Shown here piece after piece: positions 1-11,449 of a stretch of 64,000 nt of DNA. This DNA is from Cryptomeria japonica. Taxonomy: Eukaryota; Streptophyta; Pinopsida; Cupressales; Cupressaceae. The translations under genes were made by a program, and so were the position numbers. The notes under the pieces are model-generated. The model searched no databases, was not told the DNA's origin, and saw nothing but the letters and a program-made list of their open reading frames with translations. The number at the start of each line of letters is the position of its first letter. Positions within the stretch are counted from its first letter, which is position 1. The stretch spans positions 531,628,291 to 531,692,290 of the forward strand of contig NC_081409.1 in the NCBI RefSeq assembly GCF_030272615.1. Reading direction: 5' to 3'.

Positions 1-358
1 TTTTCTCAATTTTAAAGGAAATTGAACTAAAATTAGGATAAAATCAGGAAAAAATTGATTTATTCTCTATTTCATTCAATTTTAATATTTAATTGTTTTA
101 ATTGCTTTCTTTGAGATTATTTATCAATTTTTAATTTGTTTTTCAAAATTATCTCCAATTGATTTCTTTTCTCAAATTTTAATTATTTTTTGTCAATTAT
201 TCCTTTTTTGATGATTTAATGATAAATTGATTTATTTAATTAAATATGCTTGGATATTCAATAAAATAAATAGGATAATTGTTTAAAAATGATTTACTTG
301 GAATGATCAATTAATTAAATAAATATTTAATTAATATTGGTTGATTAATTTGCCATGT

Positions 359-1261
359 TGTTGGCATATGGACACTCCAATGAGACATTGTGTGTGATTG
401 AAGGTTTTGTCATTGATGGCAACCTTGTAATCCTATGGCACCGGCAAAGCATTACTTAGGCAACCTTGCAATCCTATGGCACCGGCAAAGAATTACTCAG
501 GCAACCTTACAATCCTATGGCACCGGCAAGACATTTTATCGGCAAAGCATTACTCAAACAAAAAGTGCACCTGCATCAGCAAGATCAATCTACACCGGCA
601 CCGGCACAGAAGATGTACACCGGCACAGAAGGAAATATGTATACCGGCACAGAGGTCGAAAAGATTTTTGATATGTAATATTTTGTTTATTATTGTAAGC
701 CGACTTGGCAAATTGTAAAATGACTCTTGTATATAAAAGAGATCATTGTAGGCATTTGTAGGATATGGATAGGAAGCATAAATAAATTTTAAGGTAGACC
801 TAATGTGTGAATTGTAGGTCAAGGGTATATGTAAAGAACAGAGCAAGAACTGGTACTGAATCTGGCATTGAAGATGCTATTGTAAAGCAGTACAGAATAT
901 TGGATTTGTGTAAATCCTCATTGTAAGTCAATGTGACTTCTTATTGAGCAGTGAGCTCTAGGCAGTTGGCCTTCCTGCATGTGTAGGCCCCTATTGTAAG
1001 TAATATTCTCTTATTGGCCAGTAAGTGAATATTGTGGGTCACAAATCCCACCGAGGTTTTTCCCACACCGGGTTTCCTCGTTAAACATCTAGTGTTATGG
1101 TGTTCTTTTCATGTGGATGTTTTTGATTCTGTTATTTGCATTAATTCTTGCATACCGGTATACTATTACTTTATGTTCTGCATATTCAGTTTCAAGAAAA
1201 TTACATTACCAGTCAGATACTGATTCACCCCCCCCTCTCAATATCTGTGGGAACCCTAACA
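359..1261 (+). mobile_element. Solo LTR B1 (family B, SIRE/copia-like)
   Basis: The 903-bp unit starts TGTTGGCA and ends CTAACA, as do the LTRs of B2 and B3. It is flanked by the perfect 5-bp duplication CATGT (354-358 and 1262-1266). The empty site is visible in the sister LTR near 16709-16717. No internal region or PPT is present, so this is a solo LTR left by recombination. A 41-bp unit is repeated three times near its 5' end (421-543). Confidence 0.93.
421..543 (+). repeat. Three tandem 41-bp repeats in solo LTR B1
   Basis: Units at 421-461, 462-502 and 503-543 each begin AACCTT and contain ATCCTATGGCACCGGCAA. B2 and B3 LTRs have one copy at the equivalent place, so the expansion is specific to this copy. 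The third unit diverges at its end. Confidence 0.85.
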
Positions 1262-1392
1262 CATGTGACATTGATGATTTTAGAAATTAATTGTGTGCTC
1301 AGGATATATTTTAATTGCCTTTGGTTAGGACCTTGGTGACGTTGTCGAGATTAGGGGCTCATGATTTAGGTGACCATTTTTAGGGTATTACA

Positions 1393-1405
1393 TTTGTCCC
1401 TCTTT
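1393..1405 (-). other. Polypurine tract of element A
   Basis: Read on the minus strand this is AAAGAGGGACAAA, directly before the 3' LTR start TGTAATACCC. The position and purine content are those expected of a plus-strand priming site. Confidence 0.65.
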
Positions 1406-1419
1406 GAATTAATGTGTGA

Positions 1420-2010
1420 GCAGTGCGTTGGTTCAAAGAAAATTTGATGTCTAGGAGATACCAGTTTTGAACTTGATTGATCACGGACTAGATGAAGAGC
1501 ACGGTATTCAGTTTGTTTTGAAGTGATGAAACTGAACAAAGTTGATTAAAGCGAAACCGATCCTGAACTTGAGTGAACTAGGCTCGATGAAGAGAAAAGA
1601 TACCAAACTTGAACTTGATTGATCAAGAAGAGGATCTTACTGATCTAGAACTTGATTGAACTAGACATAGTGAGCGAAGAGAAAATCAATCTTGAACTTG
1701 ATTGATCAAGATACGATGAGCGAAGATAAGCCATCTAGTTTAATTTGATGCGATGAAACTGAATACCTGCTTAGATTGAGTGTATGATCAAAGATACTCT
1801 TTAAACTTTTGATTGAGTTTAAATGAATAATCATCTTGATGAAAAGCGATGAAACTGATTAACGTTAAGAGATTGATTCAGATGAAGACGAATATCAGCT
1901 TGATTTGAAGCGATGAAACTGATATGCCCCTAGCGATTGATTCGATTCAGTTGATCGAGAGATCTCAACTTGATATGAAGCGATGAAGCTGAGATACCCC
2001 TTAGCAATAA
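1420..2010. repeat. Imperfect tandem repeats in the 3' untranslated region of element A
   Basis: Two interleaved motifs recur many times: CTTGAACTTGATTGATCAAG followed by GATGAGCGAAGA-like sequence (about 1440-1730), then GAAGCGATGAAACTGA (about 1730-2000). The array lies just inside the PPT and 3' LTR. Hypervariable tandem repeats at this site are known in plant Tat-type elements. Confidence 0.65.
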
Positions 2011-5000
2011 GAACTTGATTTTCTTTAGTTGAAAAAGATTTTTTCTCGACTTTTGATGAAGATTTGAAAATTTTCTCGACTTTGAAGATGTGAGGTCATA
2101 AGGTCATGAGTATGCCCCCTTGGGAGTGAAATCGAAAGATAGCGAGAGTACATGATGATTATAGGAAATTGTTGGCGATGATAATGATTTGAGCATAAAA
2201 AATAATTCAGAGGAATTTTTGAAAATTTGGCGTTGATTGATGAGAAATTGAGCGCAAAGTTGATTTGTAGAATAAAATTAAGATTCAACATTGATTCACG
2301 AGAAATTGAGCGCAAATTGAAGAAGAGAATGAGTAGTTGACGAAAGTGCTAAGTGGTCAACATCATGAAATTTCAATGAGAGAATTGACGTCACATTTCG
2401 ATTTCGATCCCAAAAACGGACTCAGGATAGCCGATTTACGAGCTCTTGATTTGATTTCATCGTACTTCTGTTGATTGATTATGAGATGTTGTTCTATATG
2501 CTTTATTCTATATGTATGTGTAGCTAAAAATATTGTAAAACATCAAATACATCATAAGCTATGCAACCACAAACATAACCTAGTATATGATAATTCTAGC
2601 AAAACATTCAAAAGAAGAAGGAAATAAAAACACTATTATACTATGCAAACCATATATTTGAGCTCATTCCTTGACCTCCATTGTTTCTCTTTCTCCTCCA
2701 AATTATTGTGGATCTCACCTCCAAAATGCAAGTGTATGCAAACAAGATTATAATTTGAAAATGATAGCGTAAGGATACTAGAGACGTGGTCCTTAAATGA
2801 TTGAAAGAGGCCTCCAATTTATAGAATTTGGAGAGAGATGAGACACGAATTTGATGGATGAGATCGATTCAATCTGACGATTGACATCGCATGCAAAGGG
2901 GAGTCTCTTGGGAAATTTCCATTTTGATGGCAAGTGGAAGATGAGTTAGAAGGACAATTCCATTTTCGACACTTGGTCGAAAATGGAAACTTTGCCTTTG
3001 AGAGAGGAGACAAGTGATTCACTTTTTAGAAAGTGAATCACTTAAGTGAAGACATTTGAGTGAGGTGGAAATTAATAATTAATAATTATTAATTTCACTC
3101 ATAAAATCAAATTAGCCAATTAATATTAAAAAAAATATTAATTGTGACATGAACAAAAAATATGGTGAATAAATAAATAAATATTTATTTATTCAAAAAG
3201 GGACATGTTAGTAAGAAAGGGGATTAATTAATTATTTAATTAATTAACCTAGGGGAAATGATTTGAATAAATTAAGATACCAACCCTAATGATGAATTAA
3301 GTCCCAATAGTGATGATTGATTGGCTAATAATTGATGAAAATTAATGACAATTGACTGAATTTGACAACAAAATAGGACAAAGGATCGAAAAAGACCCAA
3401 AATTGATAATGATTTTGATAAGAGACTGATAAGATTGATTGATAATGACTTGATAATATTAATTGATATTGAGGTTGATAATTATAAGAAATAGGGACCT
3501 TCAAAAATGCCAATTATAATGATTTAGGACCAAATGTGATTGAATGAGATTGATAAGGGTTGGATTTGAAATGAATTGAAACTAGAGGAATGACACAATG
3601 CCAACATATGATGAAAATCAAATGTGACATAGAAGACATGCTAAGAATTAGGTTAGCAATGTAAGAGTGATGACCAATTTTGAGTGACTACAGTATGCAT
3701 ATCTTTTCAGTATAGATGAATGAATGCAAATGGAATATGGATGTTTATTTTTGTTTCTTTTTATGTAAATAAATGATGATGCAAATAAATGAGGAGAGTG
3801 AGTAACTAGTAATGCAAATGTTTATTTTTCTTCATGCAATAATATGAATGCAAATAAGTATAAAATGAAGTGTATGGATCTATATAAGATGCTCATGTAT
3901 GCAGCTAACATCTCAATACACAAGTACTCGATCAGAGAAATGATGAAAAAGAGACCACTTAGCTAAGAAATGATGATGTTTCCAACTCTCATTCAGAAGA
4001 TAAAGAGATCATTGTTATTATGCCGAAATCACTTTTAAATGCATAAAAAATAGAATGAATGCAACCTAAACCTAGTCACTAGATTTGGAATGCTTAATTT
4101 TCATCACTAAGCATTTTACAAACATAGTAGGTAGATTAGAGTTCCTTTCTTTTCATGTACAATATTAATTATCCTGTCTACAATGACCCTTTTTTCATTC
4201 ATATCTTTGGACAGATTACGCATGCATCTGGATTGCACATTTAAGAAATTACCTTAACAAACAAAGAAATGACTCCAACCTCCCTGTAGCATACAAATAA
4301 GCAGGGTCGAGGTATGTGTGGCAATTTCACCTTGATGTGAAGGCACTTATCATAGACACCCAGCTGGTTTAGATGTTTCCTGATCATTAGATTCATTCCT
4401 ACAAGCATAAAACAAAGAAAAGTATTATGCCCCCAATCCTTGCTCCTCTTAGTCAAGATAAAATTCCTCATTACTCAAAGGGAATAATAAGCGAAAGCCA
4501 ATGTAAAAGACAAACACAAAGAAAATTTCATGCATATCTCAAACAATTTAGTGATTGTTTTCAATAGTCTTGTTTTGCTTGTGTACTCAGTGATAAAACT
4601 CTTTAGTAGTTAGGAGACAGGTGACTGACTCAGAGTGGATGACTGGGTATCATAGACGAAAAGATGACTTGGTTGATACTCCTTAGGACATGTAAATTGC
4701 TTAGTCGATTACCCTAAGACTAGGACATTGATTGGTTTCAAGCCATGAGGGTTCCAAAAGAACGAGGATGTCATAAAAGCGACTAAAAGTTATGTACAAG
4801 CTAAAGCAAAGATGCATCATTTCAGTACAAGAGATAAGACCAACTTGGACAAAATCCAACAGCCATACTGATCTATTTCATTATTTTGATTTGATCATTG
4901 ATAGGAATGTCTTGTTTCAAAGAGTAAGTACCCCGTATAAGATAGATCTGTCTGGTTTCAAGTGTACCCTTCCCTGTATAAGACATGTTGATGTTTGATA

Positions 5001-5130
5001 GAGTTTGATAGATTTATTAACAAGGCATGTGATAAGTTTGATTGTAGACCCTGAGAGTTTGTCTAATGTTGATTTAGTTTGATGGATAGTCTATGCTTTC
5101 TTGCTTTGATTTTTCAATTTTATTTTTTTA
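2011..5130. other. Non-coding AT-rich interior of element A
   Basis: I see only short frames broken by many stops on both strands. There is no reverse transcriptase YxDD box, RNase H, integrase zinc finger or chromodomain. On the minus strand this is where pol would be expected, so pol appears deleted or replaced. Short ATTAATTAAT-type runs occur at about 3060-3250. Confidence 0.55.
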
Positions 5131-5150
5131 TTTTGAGTTTTGTTTTATTT

Positions 5151-5254
5151 TTAGGATTTTGTTCAGGACATTTTATGATTTTTAGGATTTTGTTCAAGAC
5201 ATTTTATGATTTTTAGGAGTTTGTTCAAAACATTTTATGATTTTTAGGATTTTG
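5151..5254. repeat. 31-bp tandem repeats, about three and a half copies
   Basis: The unit contains ATGATTTTTAGGATTTTGTT followed by CAAGACATTTT, and repeats with a few substitutions. It lies inside non-coding DNA of element A. Confidence 0.8.
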
Positions 5255-7299
5255 ATGTTTACTCCTAGTGTCTAGCAAGGCAAAAGGGATTTTGAGTACA
5301 TGAATGGATAAGCGAATGATGGTGGATGCTTTCAAGGACTCTCACAATGTTAATCCAAGCACAGGGTCCAGATATAGCAATGTAAACCAAGGATTTTAGT
5401 GATGTAAAACAAGGATATAGCTCAACAAAGCAAGGATATAGCATAATGAAGCCATATGGTCCAAAGAAGTGGCCGTGTCAAGAGGTTTGTGGAAAACATG
5501 TTTTTGCATTTTGTCCATAGTGTTGATCAAGATCTAGATAGGGGACGAATAGGATAATCAAGATCAAAAGTGGTAATGAAGGATGTAAGCAAGCAATGGA
5601 TAGGAGATAAAGGGTTTGGATCAAGTGTAATAGATAGGAGATATGAAGCCTGCAAGGATCCTTAACCTTGTCAAGATCAAAGGTGGAAAAGGGATATGAA
5701 TGTAGATAGAGAAAATGAGCGATAATGGAGGATGAAGGATAATAGATGGATGTACATGGATGGAACTTTACCCTAGTGTAAAGTGAAAAAGGATAATGGA
5801 TTACGCATGATGCCTATTTGCCAAGTTTTCATCGTGGTACTTGCCCAAGGCACCACAAGAAGTGGTTTTCACTCATGGACGAAATTATTTCTCTTTACTT
5901 TTTTTCTTTTTTTTTTCTGATTTTTTTTTTTGGAAGATAATGGAGGCATGGTAGGGGATGGAAGAAGGACCCCATCGTCTCGCTTCTTTGGATGGTACCA
6001 TTGGAATATGAGTTGCAATAGACCATGGCTATGAAGGTATGCTCAAAGATGTTGGTAGGATAACGAAATGAAACTAAGGCAAGGACTTATGCAAATGATT
6101 GGATAAGAGGGATGGAAGGGTGGAAAAGAGGTGTTGGATAATGGATGAGATGTTGGAAGAATTGTGTATGGCTAGATGGAAATGTTGGAAAGATAAACAT
6201 TGGCACACACCTTGAGGGATGGTGGACATATGGAAGAGAAGTGAATCTCAGATTTTAAGATTTGGATGGAGGAAAGGCTACAAATTTTGGGGCATAAGAA
6301 CCCAAAATGGATGAAGGAGGTGATGGAGGAATAGACTCGGAAGGTTTGGATGGAGGAACAAAAATTTTGGATGCCAATTTTGATTTTTCTTTAGACTGTT
6401 ATGCTTCAAGCAACCACTTAGGGAACCACATGGTTTTTGATTTTTTATGCTTTTGTAGTTCCTTAGAGTGCATTGCTTGTACAAGTGCCTTAGGAACCCA
6501 TATAACTTTTGACTTTTCTTCTTTCTTTGTGAGCCTATGTGGCGTTTTGTATTTTTCTTTTTTCTTTTTGGATCATATTTTGCTTTGTTTTGACATGTCT
6601 ATTAGATGGGACATGTTGATCCTTGAATACATGTGGATTACTTGACTTATGAATTTTATGCTTAGCATCCAAATTGCTTGGAGGGAGATGCATGGATAGA
6701 TAGGAATGATATGGAGGTCTTTTAGATGGATGGAAGGTACTTGAAGATGTGTGTCTTTGTTGATCCTACATAAGGGATGGAGGGATATAGGGACCTAGAA
6801 TGGATGGAAGTGATGATGGGGAAAGCATATATTTGGATTTAACTGGAGAAATGTAAGATTTATGAGAGATACCAACATCTTGATAAATGTCCCTAAGGCC
6901 ATGACCTTTAACTTTTTCTTTAATATGGAGGGGTTCTTGCTTGTGGATATTTACCCCTTTACCTTTATAAATATTTTGACTTGTAGGATACACTTTTCTT
7001 TGGAAAGAAGGCACGAGTCCATTATGAGAAGGAGGTGGAATGTAGGGAATGATAGGATCATGAGAGGGATTTGTAGGCATGATGGATCCTTGAGGTTAAT
7101 ATGGAGGATTATGACAAGGAGATGAAGGGATACTTTGATCTTGAAATGGAAGAGGACCATTGGATAGAGTAGGAATAGTGTTTGACTCTTCATTTTGAAT
7201 TAGACCATTTGAAAAGGTGGAAGAGGCATCATGATCTTGCTTAGGAAGTGGATTAGGAATGAGATTTGGAAGGATTATTTTCTCTTGAGATGGAAGGAG
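5255..7299 (-). other. Spacer downstream of the element A gag remnant, with a proline-rich fragment
   Basis: On the minus strand 6766-7080 reads as a Pro/Ser-rich stretch with IPPPSH and ISPVKSK-type segments in line with the Gag remnant upstream. It may be the decayed Gag C-terminus or linker. Elsewhere I see only broken frames and a T-rich tract near 5900-5930. No protease or polymerase motif is visible. Confidence 0.45.
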
Positions 7300-8333
7300 T
7301 TAATCTTGGAAGAAATAGAAAGGTATAAAGGGATCATCATGGGATTCTAGGGAGGTGGGATCTTTTTCAATCATTAGATGAGATTGAGGAGTTTTGGTGT
7401 CTTGATCTTGATTTATGATAGGACTTGTTTCTTCATTTTTTAGATTATCCTCTTGACATGGAGTCACTTCTAAGGAAGGGGTAATATTGTTGATATGCAT
7501 GGAGGATTGTTGGAAGGTGTTCATGTTTTGGCATGCTGGGGAAGCATTTTGAGTGGGACTCTCTGGAGTGGGTACGTTTGGAATTGGAGTGCATGATGGC
7601 GTAGGATCTAGGATTTTTAAATCTTTAGAGGAACTTGTATCAATATTGGCATTAACTTGGATTTCCATAGGAGATAGCCCTTGAAGGTAAACATGAGAAG
7701 TTTTATCATTTGAAGGAGATGAAGACATCATGGAAAGGATGGAGGCCACATATGGAGCCTTGCTAGACATAGGTTCATGATTTTGATTATGCTTAGAAGT
7801 AGTTCCTTCTTTTTCTTTAGGTGAGTCATTAGGATCTTCAATTTTAATGACACCATTATCAATGAGATATTGAATCTTATGAATTCCATGCATTTCAAAG
7901 TCTTATGTTCATTTTGTCCATGATATGCATAATACTTACTCACAAATTCACATCCCCATGTGGTCTTTTTAGGCAATATAATAAGATTATGCTCAAGAAT
8001 CTCTTTCAAAGTCAACTCAATAGATTGCCTTAAAGGTGTAAACTGTCTATCTAGAGGATATTTGGAGGAAATGTCTTTATGTCTTGGTGAAGGTGTCTTG
8101 TGAGCTTGTTTGAGATTCGGCTTTTGATTGTTAATTATTTGTTGGTTTTCAATTGTCAAATCATATAATCTTTTTAGCATTCCTTGAAGTTTCTCACTCT
8201 TGATATCATGCATTTGTTTCTCAAATGGAGTCATTGATTTATTTTGTTGGATTTTCATGTCATATATTTCTTTCTTGATATCTTGAGTCATTTGAGCCAA
8301 GGTAGCCATGGGAATTAGAGCTAAGGTAGCCAT
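7300..8333 (-). pseudogene. Decayed Gag of element A (Tat-like)
   Basis: Two overlapping minus-strand frames (8333-7728 and 7893-7300) read as one protein split by a frameshift near 7885. The first part is Lys/Gln-rich and ends in WGCEFVSKYYAYHGQNEHKT-type sequence followed by LKC. After the shift it continues IQYLIDNGVIKIED. The order YxxYHG, H, C, then a helix and LIDxG is the degenerate knuckle segment common in Tat-lineage Gag. Structural Gag proteins package the element RNA in cytoplasmic particles. Here the first cysteine is replaced by tyrosine and the frame is broken, so it is unlikely to work. The N-terminal capsid-like part is not recognisable. Assignment is by pattern only. Confidence 0.55.
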
Positions 8334-8339
8334 TTACAG

Positions 8340-10550
8340 TTGATAGCGAGAGGTGTTACAGATGTCAAGGTGAGATCAAAGCTAGTTGTTCATTGAGGCT
8401 AGAGGTTGATGTTCAAACTTATGCGGGTGAGATACACTGACTCTGACTTTGAGTTGAGGCTAAGTAGCCTAAGTGATACTTGAGAGTGAATTTTGGACAA
8501 TAGATTGGTTGATTGGATTAGGTTGATTGAGCTAGCTAAGAGGTAACCAAAAAAATCATGCAACACAACGACAGGGGTACACTATCAAGAATTTTTATGC
8601 TTAGAATTATGATGTCCAATTTTATGCTTGTTGTAGACTGATTTGAGTAGGTTTGACTGACAAGAACATGAATTCATGCGATAGAGTTTGTAGACCCAAA
8701 TGACAGTTTAGCTATTTACAAACGATAAAGACAATATTTTGTACGAGTGGCTGCCTGATTTCGTACGACAGTTGGGCAGACTCCAGACGATAATATGCTA
8801 AATGCTACGTATTTTCATATGACAAAGTTTAAAAGAACAGACGATTGTTTCTGAGACTCGTACAATAGAGTTTATAAAGCTAGATGACAGTCTATGAGGA
8901 TTAATGAAAGCTCGTACGACAATAGGTATGTAACAGGACAATATTTTAGTAGGCTCGTACGACAAAGAATTGGACACAGATGAAATTCTGATAGATAGAG
9001 TTTTTACGGCTGACGAGGAGCAATTTTTGATATAGGACTGATTTTCAATGACCGATAGGGACTAGTTTTTGACACTAACAGAGTTTATCACTGAGTTATT
9101 TGGTATTTTTTTCTCCATTTTTAGCGTTTCAGTTTTAGTTTTAGGGATGAAAACACAGAAAACATGCAAGATGTTCAATAATTCCAAGCATAGCATGCTA
9201 ACCCTATGGAAGTTGGCTTAGAGAAGAAAACCTTTGCTTGCTGACTTAGGTACACACTGAATAGCTAATTGGAATATGGCCACTGAGTCTCACGCAATGG
9301 ATTCTCAATGCCGTATTAGCTGACTCCAAACACTAATGGGGGCACGATATGACAAGTGTCTTGGGAGAGTTCCTATCTCTCTTGCACAAAGATTATCAAC
9401 CTTTTGGAGGTGAACCGGGTAGCTTCTAACCTTATAGTTCTTAGTTAGGAATTCCATTTGAAATTACCCCTTGAAGTCATGCAAGCATGATTGAGGCCTA
9501 TAGCCTGAGAAGGTACAAAAATAAGCTGTAGTCACGTAAACATGATTGAGACCATGAGGCCCTACAAAAATGCTCGATATGAGAGATCTCAAAGAGAAAA
9601 CTCAAATAACCCCATCCTCTAAGACTTTAATCACCAGAGGCCTATTTATTATAGTGAGTTGGAATGCTCAGGTCCAACTGTACTCACTTGGGTCATTCTC
9701 ATAGGGTGATTACTTTTTCCCACTGTGACAGGCCCGCTAAAGGTATACGAATCTCAAAACATAGAAAAAGCTTCGAGGGTCTAGATTTTTGATTGTCTAT
9801 AAAAGACAAGAGCATACTCTCCTACCTCTCTGATTTTTTTGAAAACATGAAAGACAGATTTGTTCTTTAACCAGATAGCAATTTAAGTGCCTAAAAATGA
9901 ATTTAAAGAATACACGACGTTTGGTTGATTCTCTTTAGGCAACCTGCAAAACCAACGCATCAATAGTCATGATGTTTTTGATTCTTTGATAGGCATATGT
10001 GTGATTGATAAATTCTTTGACAAGTGTTCTACAAGAAACCGGTTAGGCTATGAAAATCTCAGGCAGACAGAAGACAATTTAGGGTTAGCGTCAGTATCAT
10101 CAAAATTTAATCCAAGAAAAACCCTGAAAAAGTAATTTGTTTAAAAAAAAAAAATCCTAATCTAACTCCTCCAACTTGCAAGAAATTGTTAGAAACCTGC
10201 AAGAAGAAAAAGTTAGTGAAATATTAAATCTCTTGGTGGGCTTACACAAGCCTAATTTCAAATTGTGGTTACAAATTTTTCACTCCTAATGTTGAAATGC
10301 CTTGAAATTTGACTAAGTCAGAAATTTGGAAGATCCTCCAAAAACTAGATTTTGCATTATAACTCCTGGAGGTTCAAAACCCCTCTCAAACATCCTGATA
10401 ATATATATGGAATATAGCTTAAAGTATAAGAAAGAGAAAAGAGAAGACATAACAGTAACTGGTACGAGTATTCTGTTACTGCATCATTTATTCCTCATGA
10501 CAAGAGCGAGTCATCCTATAAAACTTCCATTCAGAGTCATTATCTTTCTT
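8340..10550. other. Non-coding leader segment of element A with a CGTACG-motif cluster
   Basis: No supported gene. The 9-mer TCGTACGAC occurs at 8761-8769, 8912-8920 and 8955-8963, with one-off variants between. Similar TCGTACGA and TCGTATGA words recur at 15616-15725, between the antisense ORF and the PBS. The remainder (9000-10550) has only short frames. Confidence 0.5.
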
Positions 10551-10985
10551 GTGACAACTCGGTTCAAGTCCTTAGTACGTCTGTAAATCCTTTTTCAGTC
10601 ACAAATATCAAGTTTTAGTAATTAGTTGAAGTTTGTGAACAAGTTGAACCATCTTGAACCGAGTTCAACAGGTTCATTTAGTTTCCATAGGTTCCCAGGT
10701 GTTCAGGGAGGTTTTTCATACTAATATTTTCTTTAAGTATCTTGCAGCGACTCTCTAAAAAGTTTCTTGTTTGGCAATATGTTACTTTATTTCTCTCTGG
10801 GTTTTGAACTCATTGAACCAAGTTCAAGAGGTTCAAACGTGTTCAACATGTTCAATATAGCACAAATGGTCAGCAGCTTGGTATAATTATTTTTCTCGAC
10901 AAGATTTTTCCTTCAGCACGACATACATCTTGAACTACTTGAACGCCCATGAAGTCTGTTCAGGATGTTCATATGTGTACGAAGT
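10551..10985. promoter_or_regulatory. Cluster of TTGAAC/GTTCAA half-sites upstream of the antisense ORF
   Basis: About 16-17 copies of TGAAC or GTTCA occur within 430 bp. Two are paired as perfect palindromes with a 3-bp spacer: TTGAACCGAGTTCAA (10654-10668) and TTGAACCAAGTTCAA (10813-10827). The cluster ends about 0.5 kb before the antisense ORF start at 11450. A regulatory role is inference. A decayed repeat array is the alternative. Confidence 0.45.
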
Positions 10986-11449
10986 TGGTGGGTCCCGTGA
11001 GTTTTAATGATTTGATGGTGCATTCATTACCAAATATGTGGAAGCTGAACCATGTTTTAAGTGACGTCGATTCCTGGCTTTTCAAAGTAAGTAATCATTT
11101 CGGGAACTAGTGGTTACTTCAAAAATGCTGCCATGCATTCAATGCATGCGTGCGATGTCCAATCCACAAACTTAACACACTCAGACTAAAAATTGGAATT
11201 ATTGCACTTAATGTTTCTGTATCATTGCCCTCACTAATAAGGTATGAAGGATTATTAGTGCTCTGCATTTGTTCCTCAATGTTGCATTTTTGTTTTTCCT
11301 GGATAGGAGTCTTGTTTGCTGCTAGTCATCGTCTGGTTGTTCAACCGTGAAGGTGAGTCCTTTTCTTGTTCTCTCCAATAGTTTTTGCTTGCATTTTATC
11401 TCTCATAGAAAGTTTTGCTGCAACTGGTTTAGGCTTATTGCTTTGAATT

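Larger units (their letters stand above)
1..1392 (-). repeat. 3' LTR of element A, partial and interrupted
   Basis: Positions 1-353 and 1267-1392 together align with 16357-16841 of the other LTR. On the minus strand the LTR begins at 1392 with TGTAATACCC. The middle (354-1266) is an inserted solo LTR plus its target duplication. The rest of the LTR lies left of the window. Confidence 0.88.

Noticed and set aside
6307-6645. A 112-aa plus-strand frame with a glycine-rich start and hydrophobic middle
   Set aside because: It is opposite a Pro-rich Gag-linker remnant. Composition follows from the reverse strand and no family is recognisable.
1393-7299. Expected gypsy polymerase region of element A
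   Set aside because: I looked on the minus strand for YxDD, DxG protease and HHCC integrase motifs and found only short broken frames.
10561-10571. GGTTCAAGTCC, a perfect RNA polymerase III B-box, suggesting a tRNA or SINE
   Set aside because: No A-box or cloverleaf is visible in the 100 bases upstream, and the site is part of the GTTCAA-rich cluster.
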